Source: Cyathus striatus
Lineage: Eukaryota; Basidiomycota; Agaricomycetes; Agaricales; Nidulariaceae
NCBI GenBank assembly: GCA_025738555.1
Contig: JAOVFP010000001.1
Span: 8,432,001-8,496,000 of the forward strand
Direction: 5' to 3'
Length of the DNA stretch: 64,000 nt
The position numbers and the translations under genes were made by a program. Shown piece after piece: positions 12,591-24,100 of this stretch. The notes beneath the pieces are model-generated. The model did not search any database, was not told the origin of the DNA, and saw only the letters and a program-made list of their open reading frames with translations. Position 1 is the first letter of the stretch. Each line of letters starts with the position of its first letter.

Positions 12591-12823
12591 AACGGTATCG
12601 ATTATTGGTCACCAAGAAGTTGGGTATTGGCTTGTGTTTTCCATATGTTTGTTTCTTGAGAAGCAGTGCCTCATGAGAATTATTTGGTAGTGTATTTGGA
12701 AAGATCCGGATGATGTGGATTCCGGACATCGGGCCATATAGCCATATGTGTGTGTTTATGACTAATCAAGTTTCACCCATGACAACGTGTTCGCTGTCAT
12801 ACCACGCATCCCCCACTGTCCTT

Positions 12824-12853
12824 CCACCACCACCACCACCACCACCACCACCA
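12824..12853. repeat. (CCA)n microsatellite
   Basis: An uninterrupted CCA run of about ten units followed by C-rich sequence. Confidence 0.85.
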
Positions 12854-12934
12854 TTCTGCTCCCCCCCCTCCCTCCATTTAACTCCATGTGATAGAGCGCC
12901 GTTTCATGCTTGGTAAGTTTATTCACATTGCGGA

Positions 12935-15900
12935 TAGTGGTGTTGGGGTTTGGTTCCGAACCTAGGTTCAAATGCAAACCCATCAAGAACCGGACATATG
13001 TTCAGTCCAAAGTTTGGCTTACTAAGGAGAACTGAACCTCATGTCTGGTTCTTGGTTCTCAAAACTGTAGTTTACTCTGAACATGTCCGAATGGGTTCAG
13101 ATGTGTTCGAACCTATAAATGTGGAGTATTTTTTTGTTAGTGTTATGACATAAGTATGATGAACATAGAGGTAGTAGTAAGTACTGTGATGACCAGTGGC
13201 ATGGTCCATTCAGCACAGAATGTCACTGCCACAGTATTATTCAGCGATACGGATCAATGTCACATCCAATTCTCAATCTTTGTATTTATTGGTCTGAACC
13301 TCAACATTTGTCATTAAAATTAAACACTTGCTATCATTTTGTAACATGGACTGTGCGATGACCTCAACATTGGTCATCTTGTAACAACAAGACAAGTAGA
13401 CACCATATACCTCTGGAGACTGGGTGCCAGCAATAATTTGAATCTTGGTAGTACTAACTTTTAATTCAATCAGCAACAACTCTGGTCTCCGAATCTCAGA
13501 GTCTGGCCCATGGGCAACATCTTGACGGGCTAATAGAACTTACTTGAAATATGCAAACAAAACTGCTTAGGCTGTGCGACGGCATCGACAGTGGATATCA
13601 CGATCATTGATCTCCCTGCTCGGAGCTCTCTTCAAGTTGAACCCGTATTCAATGTTGGGGCTACTTGGTCAATAGTCTGTGCAACAGCTCTTTAATTTTG
13701 AAGTGACATGGTCTGTGCAACAGCTGTTCAACTTTGAAGCTACCTGGTCTGTGCAATGGCAGCTAGTCATCTTTTTAATATAAATACACCCTTCAGACTG
13801 CACTTTTCTTCAAGTCTTACACTTACCACCACACTCCAGTCACTGCCCCACACCTCTCTTTTTATTCCACTCCTTACTTGCTTATTACTCATGTCTTGCT
13901 CTATCGATGACTCTTGTGCTCGAAATGTTGATGGTACTCTGAAGGATGCTTCCGAAATCATATGGTACAATGATGTGGATGATGAGGCTCCCCTATCTGG
14001 TATGTTATATATCTTGTTTTTCATTTACTTTCCTCTTACTAATTGAATAAAATAGTTAACCAAGCTTCCAGTCCTTCTCCCACAGAGAAGGGTAAAGGGA
14101 AAGCTGTTCGTCGTTCTGATCGTACTGTCAAGCTGACCCAGCGTGTCCTTGACATGAAGAACAATGGAAGTTCTTCCAGTACAGCCTCAAGCTTGAGGAA
14201 GAAGAAGCGCAATGCCTCAGGAAGCCCTCTGAAGACTTCATCTCGCCACACCAAGAAGGCAACTGTTGCCTCAGAGTCAGATAATGATGAGAAGACCGAC
14301 ACCGATGTCAATGAAGGCCCTGTCATTACCGACAATGGCTCAGATCTTACCTATGTCAGACTGAGGGTAATGGCTGATGCAGATAGTCAGGTATGTTCAT
14401 ATATTATTTATATCTTGTTGTGAATCTAATTATTTTATTAGAAATCTCCTCATCATTCCAAAGAGGAGCTGACAGCTGATATTTGCACCGTGTTCCAATG
14501 AGACGACGCATATCAGAATCCTTTAACTGGTCAGCTGCAAAAAGGCCACCAGTGTAAGATTTGCTTGTAAGTACTCATCTTTTAATATACACTTCGCATT
14601 TTTCACTCGTTCCAACTTGTTTTAGCCAAAATTAGTCAAAATCTTTTTTATTTACTGGAGGTATATCAACACTTCGCACTCATATTGCAAGGTATGTATA
14701 CTTATATATGGTTTAATTGGGTTTAACATATAGTAACTACTTAAATTGTAGGCGGCACTCTAAATAATATTTGGAATTATGTGAGAAGCTGGGAATTACA
14801 CCCCATCCTCGTGCAATGCCAAAGAGTGCATCTGAGGGGAGCCTTGGGTAAGTTATTATTGGGTTAAGTGTGTGAATAGCATGTTAACTCAGTTTACAGG
14901 TTAACACAGAGTAATCTAGATTTATCTATTACTTGTGAATCTAAGCCACCGGTCTTCACCATGGCTGGACTTCTGGATCACATTGTGGAACTCATTGTAT
15001 GTGAGGATGAGGTGCATGTTTTCTTCTATTTAAATATATAGTGTACTAATTTTTATTTAGGCATTCCATCTTATTGATAGAGGAAGTTTTAGACGGCTTA
15101 TTCGATACTGCCGTCCCTCTATTGCTGAGAGTGACATTCCTCATCGAACATCCCTTCGAGTAAACATTCTTCGATGCGCAAAGCTGGCTGAAGATCATAT
15201 TAGAGATGCTTTCAAACTTATTGACAGCAAGTTCTCATTTACATTCGATATGTGGACCTCAAAGGTGGGGGACCCATACATTTCCATCATGATTCACTAT
15301 ATACATTTCCCACATGATCATCCCAATGACTGGGAATTAAAAAGTGAACAGCTGGCATTTGAACATGTCAATGGCCATCACACCGGAGTGAACATCGCTG
15401 ATATCATTACAAAGATTGTAGATCATTATGATCTTCATGGAAAGGTAAGATATTAAATTAAATGAAGTTCATTGATCTATTAATAATTAATGAATAGATT
15501 GGCTGGTTTACGAGCGATGGTGCACAAGTTAATAGAACAACTCTCCGTGAATTTCAGAAGAGGCTCTCCGCAGCTGATATTGGTTGGACTGCAGAGGAAC
15601 ATGACATCTTGTACATGCTTTGTAAATTATAAACCTACTTGGTTACTGATTTATATTTATATTACTAGATGCATGAAGCATGCACTCAATCTCGCTGAGT
15701 TTTATATTTAATCACAATTTAATCATTACTGAACTCAATTTTATTTGTTTTAGGAACCATCTGAAGTCCAGCAAACATTTTCGGATGAGAAAACACCTAC
15801 CGTATGGCGTGATATTCCTGCACTTGAGTTTCTGATCAAGTGTTAATGCAATGATTGCTGAGCTGAGATATCGAGAAGTAAAAGATGCAATGGCACAGGG

Positions 15901-17085
15901 TGTTACCAACTTACAAAAGTGGTACCATCGTGTTGAAGATACATCTTCCGCTTATTTCATTTGTCTTGGTAAGCTATATACTATCAAATGTTATTACATT
16001 CTAACAAATATATAAATTAGCCCTTGATCCGAATGTAAAGCATTTCTATTGTAAGGCACACTGGGAACCAAGACAATATCAGGAAGGGATGAAATGTCTT
16101 GAGAGAGTTGTAAGTTGTATTTTGATTTCCATTTCACTCATCTAACATTAATATTACATCAGTTTGACACATATTATATTTCACTAGAAATAACTTCATC
16201 TGGCCATTCAAATGATGGTATGTATATTGTGTAGCTTCATGATTTCGTCAACTTATAATTACTGTTGCAGATGTAAATCAAAATAACTCACATACACATA
16301 GGTATGGAGGGACCTACCTTTTTGAAACTGTACAGTCCCTCCAGCGGATGGAAAAGACTTCTTCAAGTCCTTGAGATGAGCTGAAGCATTATCTTGAGAG
16401 TGGAATTGAAAAGATGGATGATGTCATTGGCTGGTGGGGGGTAGGTCTCTTATTATTTTTTATGAGTTCATTGTTCTTACAGAATTTCAGAAGCAAAGTG
16501 ATACAAAATATCCTACTCTGAAGCGCATGGCTCATGACTATCTAGCCATCCAGGGATCTTCAACCCCATCGGAGCAAGCATTTAGTAGCGGTGGAATCAC
16601 TAATGCTGCTCGATGTGGAAGCCTTACATCGGAAATCTTCGGTGCACTCCAGATTTTGAAGAGTGCATATCGCAACGGTCATATTTCAGCTGCGCAGCAA
16701 TCTAAAGAAGGTATTGATGCTCTTATTGCTGAGCTTGATGCGGCATGCAATGCGCCTGTGGATGAGTATGGCGAAGAATTTTAGTTCATACTTGAATACT
16801 TCATGTATGTAGACATAAGTAGTTAATACTATTGTTAACTTCTTTTTCTTAATACATGAGTGTTACTTTTGAAATGAAAGTACTCAGTACAAGTAATTAT
16901 CATTAACATTACACCACTAATTTTCTAAAATATGTTGAAAAAAAAAAAGATACCATTGGTCCAGTTCGACATTCGAACTCACTGTGAACCTGAACCAGAC
17001 CCCAGAGAACCTGAACCTCAAGTCCAGTTCTAGGTTCAGAGAAAATGGTCTCTGAACCGGATGGAACTGAACCCCAACACCACTA
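12935..17085 (+). mobile_element. Complete hAT transposon (4.15 kb)
   Basis: The left end starts TAGTGGTGTTGGGGTT and the right end finishes with the inverse AACCCCAACACCACTA. The flanking 8-bp sequences are ATTGCGGA (12927-12934) and ATTGTGGA (17086-17093). This is an 8-bp target duplication, as expected for hAT elements, with one C/T difference at a CpG. Subterminal GGTTC/GAACC motifs are abundant on both sides. The element encloses one spliced hAT transposase gene that is now broken. A three-fold repeat of GGTCTGTGCAACAGCT lies at about 13671-13760, just upstream of the coding part. Confidence 0.92.
13891..16784 (+). pseudogene. hAT transposase (BED finger, hATC), decayed
   Basis: A multi-exon transposase inside the hAT element. 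In order it shows a basic N-terminal segment (14056-14390), a BED-type zinc-finger region (about 14445-14810, with HQCKIC and then a LRTH motif), a catalytic-core segment at 15061-15445 containing FTFDMWTSK, a GWFTSDGAQ segment at 15497, and a C-terminal dimerisation segment (16483-16784) with SSTPSEQAFSSGG. Introns are short with GTATGT or GTAAGT donors. In-frame stops lie in the finger region (TGA after VFQ near 14500; TAA after RHSK near 14765), both explicable as C-to-T changes. An upstream ATG at 13756 is in the same frame. The protein is not expected to be functional. Confidence 0.85.
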
Positions 17086-17197
17086 ATTGTGGATGATCGA
17101 TATCAATGGATATCAATGAGTACTGACCACTGTTTCTTCAGAATTGATTCCCCCCCCCCTCACCACTGTCGACTCTCACCATTGTCGATCCACCTGC

Positions 17198-17570
17198 ATT
17201 CGTCAGTGGTCGCTTTTAGGTAAGTTTTTTTTTAGCATGTATTGATATCTACACAACTGATAGTTTCTTATTGATTACAGCCCCCACTCCCACACACGCA
17301 CTTCATATCAATGCGGCAATATTGTGTTCAACACGTCGACCCACCTATGTTCGTCAGTGCTCACTTGTGGGTGAGTTTTTTTGGTGTGTATATATATCCA
17401 CACAACTGACAGTTTCTTATCAATTACAGCCCCCACTCCCACACACATGCTTCGTATAGATACAGCAATGTTGCATTCATCAGTGCTCTCTTGCAGGTAA
17501 GTTTTTTTTAGCGCATATTTATATCTACACCATCTACACAACTAACACTTCCTTATTGATTACAGCCCCC
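17198..17570 (+). repeat. Three tandem intron-like units
   Basis: Three consecutive units of about 120-150 bp, starting near 17198, 17350 and 17475. Each has a block CGTCAGTGCTC, then GTAAGTTTTTTT or GTGAGT (17220, 17371, 17497), then a 50-60-bp AT-rich stretch, then GATTACAG or AATTACAG and CCCCCACTCCCACACAC. Each unit therefore has the look of an exon, intron and exon. The third is cut off where the foldback element begins. No continuous protein frame links them. Confidence 0.7.
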
Positions 17571-17659
17571 CATAAGTGTTAGCCAATTTGATCATATAAC
17601 AGCAGTGTTACATGATTGCCCCAATCACACAAGCCCAGCCACTATATGATTGGGATCAT

Positions 17660-18165
17660 AAACAATCATTGAGGTTCTAATTGAATGTTACTATTGTATA
17701 AATGTATTAGATGATCATAAACAATCATTGATTTCATCTAATTGAGTATTACTATTGTATGAATGGTTAGGCAATCATAAACAATTATCAATTTTTTCTA
17801 ATTGAATATTAGTATGAATGGTTAGGCAATCATAAACAATCATTGATTTTTCTAATTGAATATTATTATTGTATAGATAGTGAGGTAATCATAAACAATC
17901 ATTGATGTTTTCTAATCTAATATTAATATTGAATGGTTAGTTAGGCAGTCATAAACAATTATTTATTACTACTAATTGAATATTAATATGGGTGGTTAAG
18001 CAATCATAAGCAATCATTGATAGTTTATAATTGAATATTATTATTGTATGGGTGGTGAGGTAATCATAAACAATCATTGATTTTACTAATTGAATATTAG
18101 TATAGATGGTTAGGCAATCATAAGCAATCAATGATAACTACTAATTGGATATTACTACTGTATGG
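17660..18165. repeat. Tandem array in left foldback arm, 54-60-bp unit
   Basis: About nine units, each starting AAACAATCATTGAT and ending GGCAATCAT or GGTAATCAT, with an AATTGAATATTA core. Unit length varies with the number of ATT triplets. Confidence 0.8.
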
Positions 18166-18760
18166 ATTTGTCACATTTCCTCACATGTCACGATTGTCAC
18201 ACATATTCCCACGCATCACATATTTCCCACGCATCACACATTTCCCATGCATCACATATTTCCCGCATGTCACATGTGTCACAGGTATCACATATATTCC
18301 CACACTTTATGTTAGCTACCTATGTCACGCTTTCACATATATTCCCACATGTCACATTTATCCTGTGTGTTACAATAGTTACATACATTCCTGTGTGTCA
18401 CGTGTTTTATACGTGTCACTATTGTCGCATTTGTCTCATGCGTTGTCACATACATTCCCACGCTTCATGCTAGTCACGCTTTTCACGCGCGTCACAATTG
18501 TCACATACATTCCCACGCTTCATGTTAGTCACGCTTTTCATATTTGTCACACACATCACACTTTTAGCACTCGTCACCCTTTTCACATCACTACATTTGT
18601 CATACTTTGCAGTGTCACATTTGTCCCATGCATTACAATTGTCACATACATTCCCATGCTTCATGTTAGTCACACTTTTTATGAATGTCGTATTTCTCAC
18701 ATTTGTAACATCATTACATTTGTTATACTTTACACCTTAATAACCATGCTTTATAAGCAT
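18166..18760. repeat. CACATTCCCAC-type array, left arm
   Basis: Short irregular repeats of ATTCCCACGC, GTCACACAT and TTGTCACATACATTCCCACGC. Two long open frames (18131-18820 and 18162-18473) read as Ser/His/Cys-rich repeat protein. They are treated as by-products of the repeat because the inverted partner (19930-20560) reads the same way. Confidence 0.7.
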
Positions 18761-19929
18761 GTCACTTGTCATGGTCTTAGTATAGGTGGCAAATTGAAAA
18801 CTATATTAATAGAAGGATAGTTAGCAATAGCATGTGGATGGACCACTTCCTGATATTTTCTGAGTAGTTACCTGATTCATTCTGCTGGTAGTCATATGCT
18901 TATCTTAAAGATTAAGCTATGCATGTACAAGGATAAACAACATATATCAGAGATATCAACACATATGGCAGTATAGAAGTGAACCTGATTGTCATGGAAG
19001 AAGTTTCTGAGTTGAAGGAAATTCTAAGACAAAGAATTGTGAGTTAATAAGCTGAGTATTGAAAAGAGAAATAAGACCAATTCTATGGGACAGGCAATTT
19101 GCCTGCTCTACATTGTGACACAATATCAATATGAGTCAAGATAGTTTTCATTACCTCACTGTATCAATAAAGCAAATTGTCATGACTCACTAATGTGTAT
19201 TGAAAATTTCAGTATAACCACTAGTAATACAAGAGTCATGATCATCTAATGACTGAGATCTGTAAGTTTGATGTGATGTAGAATTACATATCTCACTGTT
19301 CTTTCACATTTTTTGTCCATGTGTGGATCTATCCCCAAATGTTTCAATATGAAAATATTCAATGCCATCATATCACATCTCTAGTCTTGATTGTAAAATG
19401 TCAATGGACTTACATACACACTCTACATTTTTCATTTTAGTTGCTTCTTACTGATTGACTTCCATAATTTACTAATTGTCATATCCCATGTTGTGACCTT
19501 CAATATAACAAGAACATATTTGTTTCCTTTTCTTTAATAATTAACTCTGCAGTTTTGGATAATTCTGTTCTGTTACAATTTGAACAATGGTATAGATATG
19601 CAGGTAACCAAACACATCTGACCAGCTCAAGTGTAAGCAAATGTAAGAAGCAAAATTAAGTTCACATACTTACAGTTGTTATATCTTATGTCAGATAAAT
19701 AAAGTTGAAATATTCAACATGTCATAATAAGTTCAAGAAATCTTGTTTTCCCATGAAATATGTGACAAATGAGATACATATTGAGAACATGACAAACTTG
19801 ACATGTGACTTGCATCAAAAACATAATACAAATGAAAACCATGATAGAGTAGTAGAGCATAACAAGTGATATGCTGAGTATCTCCCACTTCACAAAGTTT
19901 CAAATTTAAATATGTTGTCAATGTCAAAG

Positions 19930-20560
19930 ACCAAATTAGGCTACTGAGCTGTGAAAATTGTGGCAAATGTAACATGTGAAAAGAGCATGATGAATGACAC
20001 ACATAGGATATGTAATATGAATTGAAAGAGTAATACCCATGAAAGGCATGATTGAAAAGCATGACAAATGTAGTGATGTCACAAGCGTGACACACATAAA
20101 AGCGTGACACATGTGAAAAGTGTGACTAATATGAAGTGCAGGAATGTATGTGACAATTATCATGCGTGAGACAAACATGACATGTGGGAATATATGTGAC
20201 AATGGTGACATGCATAAAACATGTGATGCGTGTGACTAACATGAAGCATGGGAATGTATGTGACAATTGTCACGCGTGAGACGAACGTGACAATGGTGAC
20301 ACATATAAAACATGTGACACACAGGAATGTATGTGACTATTGTAAAATGCAGGACAAATGTGACATGTGGGAATATATGTGAAAGTATGACATAGGTAGC
20401 TAACATGAAGTGTGGGAATATATGTGATACCTGTGACACGTGAAAGAATGTGAAAAGCGTGACACATGTGACATGCAGGAAATATGTGATGCATAAGAAA
20501 TGTGTGAGGTGTGGGAAATATGTGTGACAATCATGACATGTGAGGAAATGTGACAAATCC
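19930..20560. repeat. TGTGGGAATGTATGTGA-type array, right arm
   Basis: The inverted partner of 18166-18760, with the same motifs in reverse complement (GGAATGTATGTGACAATTG). Spacing and copy number differ from the left arm. Open frames on the minus strand are repeat translations. Confidence 0.7.
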
Positions 20561-21300
20561 ATACAGTAGTAATATCCAATTAGTAGTTATCATTGATTGC
20601 TTATGATTGCCTAACCATCTATACTAATATTCAATTAGTAAAATCAATGATTGTTTATGATTACCTCACCACCCATACAATAATAATATTCAATTATAAA
20701 CTATCAATGATTGCTTATAATTGCTTAACCACCCATATTAATATTCAATTTGTAGTAATAAATAATTGTTTATGACTGCCTAACTAACCATTCAATATTA
20801 ATATTAGATTAGAAAACATCAATGATTGTTTATGATCACCTCACTATCTATACAATAATAATATTCAATTAGAAAAATCAATAATTGTCTATGATTGCCT
20901 AACCACCATTCAATATTAATATTGAATTAGAAAACATCAATGATTGTTTATGATCACCTCACCATCTATACAATAATAATATTCAATTAGAAAAATCAAT
21001 GATTGTTTATGATTGCCTAACCACTATCCAACACCAACACTGGATTAGAAAACATCAATGATTGTTTATGATCACCTCGCCATCCATACAACAATATTCA
21101 TTTAGAAAAATCAATGATTGTTTATGATTGCATAACCATTCATACTAATATTCAATTAGAAAAAATTGATGATTGTTTATGATCACCTAATACATTCATA
21201 TAATTGTAACATTCAATTAGAATAAATTGATGATTGTTTATGATCACTTAATACATTTATACAATAGTAATATTCAATTAGAACCTCAATGATTGTTTAT
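20561..21300. repeat. Tandem array in right foldback arm
   Basis: The inverted partner of 17660-18165, units ending ATGATTGTTTATGAT. It has more units (about twelve) than the left arm, so one arm has expanded or the other has contracted since the inversion formed. Confidence 0.8.
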
Positions 21301-21384
21301 GATCCCAATCATATAGTGGCTGGGCTTGTGTGATTGGGGCAATCATATAACACTGCTGTTATATGATTAAATTGGCTGACACCC

Positions 21385-23040
21385 CTCTGTGGAGGGGGTG
21401 TGAGGTTGCTCCACTTGGACCTGGGTGGGTTGTCTGGAAACTTATTGGGATCACCAGAAGCTGCATTACTTCCCTCCTCACTGCCATATGTCGTGATTCA
21501 CCGGGTGTACTGAGTGGGTTGGTTAAACCTGATTGAGAGGGGTATGTTCCTCTTGAGAGTGTGTTAGGGTATGCAAGGGGGAGGAGGAGTGGGGTGCAGC
21601 TTGTGGGGTGTTTGGTACATCTTCTTTGTTTCTTCCTCCCTTCTCTGTATCCATAATCCAAGCTGATGGTGATGCACTTCATAGTCTAACACATGCTATC
21701 CGAGCATCTCTAACCACCCCTCCAACCACAGCATCCATTCAGGTGCTTGAAAATACATGTGTAAGGATGGTGATTAATGTGGTTGGAGTATTGATTGTGG
21801 ATGAAGGGGTGTTATTTTCTTAGTACATTTCGTTCTTTCTTTCTTTCTTTCTTTCTTTCTTTCCATCATATTATCTCCCATCTGTTTTCTCTTCTCTTCT
21901 CTCTTGTTTTGTAAAAAGAAGAAAGATAGCTGATAAGAATGATATAGATTACCTGGCAATAGACCACTTAATGATATTTGTGCTGTGATGAAGCAGGGGT
22001 GCCTGGAGAGTTTGGCTGTGCTTCTGAAGAGTATTATGCCTGATTGTGTGGTTGATGCAGGTGGGGAGGGGGAAGAGGGGATGGGTAGGTGGGAAGGGGA
22101 GAGTTTGGGTGTTGTTGAGTTGCGTGAGGCTCTTGTTTTGCTATTCAGTTTTATGTCCCCTAGTTATAGCTATCATCCTCCACCCTCTGCCCTTCCACCC
22201 TAACAGACTCAGATACAACCATTCAGGAACAGGCCTTTAATATCTTGCATAATCTTGCTTCAGACAATGGTGATGTGGATTTTGTGTTTGAGGAAGTCGG
22301 GACAGATGTGGTGCTTGATAGGATTACAGCTGTGCTTGGTGGGAGTGATGATAATGTTATTTTGCAGGTTCGTCACACACTCTCCTCTTCTATTACACTA
22401 TGCTTAACTATGAGAAAGGCAACATCGCTTCTAGCAAATCTAGCAAACGGAACACAGCACAAACATAGCATACTCACCTGCCCATGACTCCTTTCAGCTC
22501 TATGATCAAGTATAGCAGAATCCAAACCGGAAGCGAGAAAGCACATGGTAGCATGTGTCGCTGAGCTTGTGGAGAAATCAATAGGGAGGATAAGAGTCAC
22601 ATGGTGGATGTAGGGCTGGGGGGGGATGTTGAGGCATTTGTGTGATTGGAGTGTTGCAGGTGTTGTGGCTCGTAGTTCGCTGACTGCTACTTCCCTGCTA
22701 AGGTCGGCAGCAGTGAGGAGGAATTCGAGTGTTGCAAGGAGTGTTAGTGGGGGAGCACCGGGGATGGTTAGGAGTGTTAGTGGTGGGAATATGGGGGTTG
22801 GTGTTGTGGGGCAGTGCATCAGTGGAGGGTTGGGATTGTATCTGGGTATGGGCATGGTGTTGGGGTGCATGCACACCATTCGGCTATGGAAGATGATAGG
22901 AATGTTGTTGGAGCTGCTAGATGCATGCTGGAGTGGTTGGAGCATGGGGATTCTTATTCGTTTCGGATGGGAGTACTATATGGATTGTGTTTTTTTGTAT
23001 GATAAGGTGTATTTTGGGTGTATAGTTTTTTTGGTTTAGG
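21385..23040 (+). pseudogene. Armadillo-repeat gene remnant, Vid28/GID5-like
   Basis: Spliced coding pieces resemble the armadillo-repeat subunit of the GID/CTLH ubiquitin ligase (Vid28/GID5 in yeast, ARMC8 in animals). Readable pieces in order are a VQLVGCLV segment (about 21545), ALHSLTHAIRASLTT (about 21675), GCLESLAVLLKS (about 21995), TIQEQAFNILHNLASDNG to DDNVILQ (22218-22368), LLANLANGTQHKHSIL (22428-22478), SKPEARKHMVACVAELV (about 22510), GGMLRHLCDW (about 22619) and CMLEWLEHGDSYS (about 22918). The 5' part ends at the foldback element. In-frame TGA stops occur near 21529, 22487 and 22502, and a frame change occurs near 22580. It is therefore a dead copy. The armadillo reading is firm; the exact subfamily is less so. 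Confidence 0.6.
21834..21863. repeat. (TTTC)n microsatellite
   Basis: About seven TTTC units in a probable intron or spacer of the armadillo-type remnant. Confidence 0.85.
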
Positions 23041-23439
23041 AGTGATTTATGATGTCAATTATTTTCCAACATTGGATATCTGGATAATCATCTTCCCTCC
23101 CAACTCTGTTCTGACATCAATGCTTCCATTTTACTGTTTCCACCGAGCTGATTTACTCTCCTAATAAGTAGCTAAGTATAGTCTACATAGTCTGCCAATC
23201 GCCTTGAGCGCTAGGAATAAGTTTTTTGTGGGGCGCTTTGCAGGGCCTAGACGAGGTCATAACAATGATCTCATCACAGGAGATCCATCCTTGGAATGAA
23301 GAAGCACAAAGTGCAGGTCCAAATCTTGAAAGAGGAGAGTCGCACACAAGGAGGAAGGAATGGCACCCCAGTACTAGGGGTGATCTTATGAGTGGTGAGA
23401 CATATGCGACACATCAGAAGAACATAAAATAACACCCCT

Positions 23440-23522
23440 AGTGCTGGGGGTAATCTTATTAGCTTTTGGTATTGAACCACTCGCACAGGGGTACTGGGTT
23501 CAATTCCCAGTGCATCCACAAG
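23440..23522 (+). other. tRNA-like B-box sequence (SINE or tRNA relic?)
   Basis: GGGTTCAATTCCCAG (about 23488-23502) matches the T-arm/B-box of tRNA genes and is followed by TGCATCCA. No matching acceptor strand was found 70-90 bp upstream, so a functional tRNA is not supported. A tRNA-derived short interspersed element or relic is possible. Confidence 0.25.
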
Positions 23523-24100
23523 ATTTTGCTTTCAATTTCGATATGTAGTTTATACAATTCCCGATGTAGTGTCGCTACGTTGTTGATATGCCAACTTGGT
23601 GTTACATACAAAAACTATCATTTATACTAATCTGGGATATGACTGCCTGGTGGTGGCATACTGGGGGTCCCCGGTTTGTCCTGGGGGAGCTTAGATCCTT
23701 AAGAGTGGATGTTTTACCAGACAGATTTTTAGCCTATTATCGAAAAATGGATGTAAGTTCGTCTCAAATGCCAAATTTTGTCCGGATTTAGTGTTCTAAG
23801 TTCAAAGATCTATTATACTCATCTTATGGTGATGGAAATATAAATATGTACTGCTGATTATATCCCTTATCATCGGAGTAGCCTTCAGATTTATGGTAGA
23901 GGTTTTCATTTTATGGGGTGCAGTATGATCAACTGTTGTTATCATTACTTATCTATCATGATGGAGTGAAATTAGTTTTCAATCATGTTATGGTGTCAAT
24001 TGTTTGTCTTTGATTTTAGGCCTGCATAGAGTCCTGCTCACTAAGTATATATAAGAGATCTAGTCTGATCCCTCCCACCTTAGCTGTTACAAAATTCACC
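23523..24100. other. Spacer before the DUF6533-like gene
   Basis: No gene recognised. A TATATATAA sequence at about 24045, 50-60 bp before the start codon at 24101, could serve as a TATA box. Confidence 0.4.

Larger units (their letters stand above)
17576..21382. mobile_element. Giant foldback element (3.8 kb)
   Basis: The termini are near-perfect inverted copies over about 100 bp (GTGTTAGCCAATTT at the left, AAATTGGCTGACAC at the right, both with ATATAACAGCAGTG). Inward, both arms carry first an array of AATCATAAACAATCATTG units and then an array of CACATTCCCAC/TGTGACAT units. The unique centre (about 18780-19930) has no recognisable gene but contains one of the five hairpin motifs (19091-19112). 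The element abuts the third intron-like unit on the left and a broken armadillo gene on the right. No clear target duplication was found. Confidence 0.85.

Noticed and set aside
18131..18820. A 229-codon open frame on the plus strand
   Set aside because: It lies in a repeat array, has a composition dictated by CACATTCCCAC repeats, and the inverted partner array gives similar frames.
23440..23522. A tRNA gene suggested by GGTTCAATTCC
   Set aside because: No acceptor stem or anticodon arm could be paired at the right distance, so it was kept only as a low-confidence relic.
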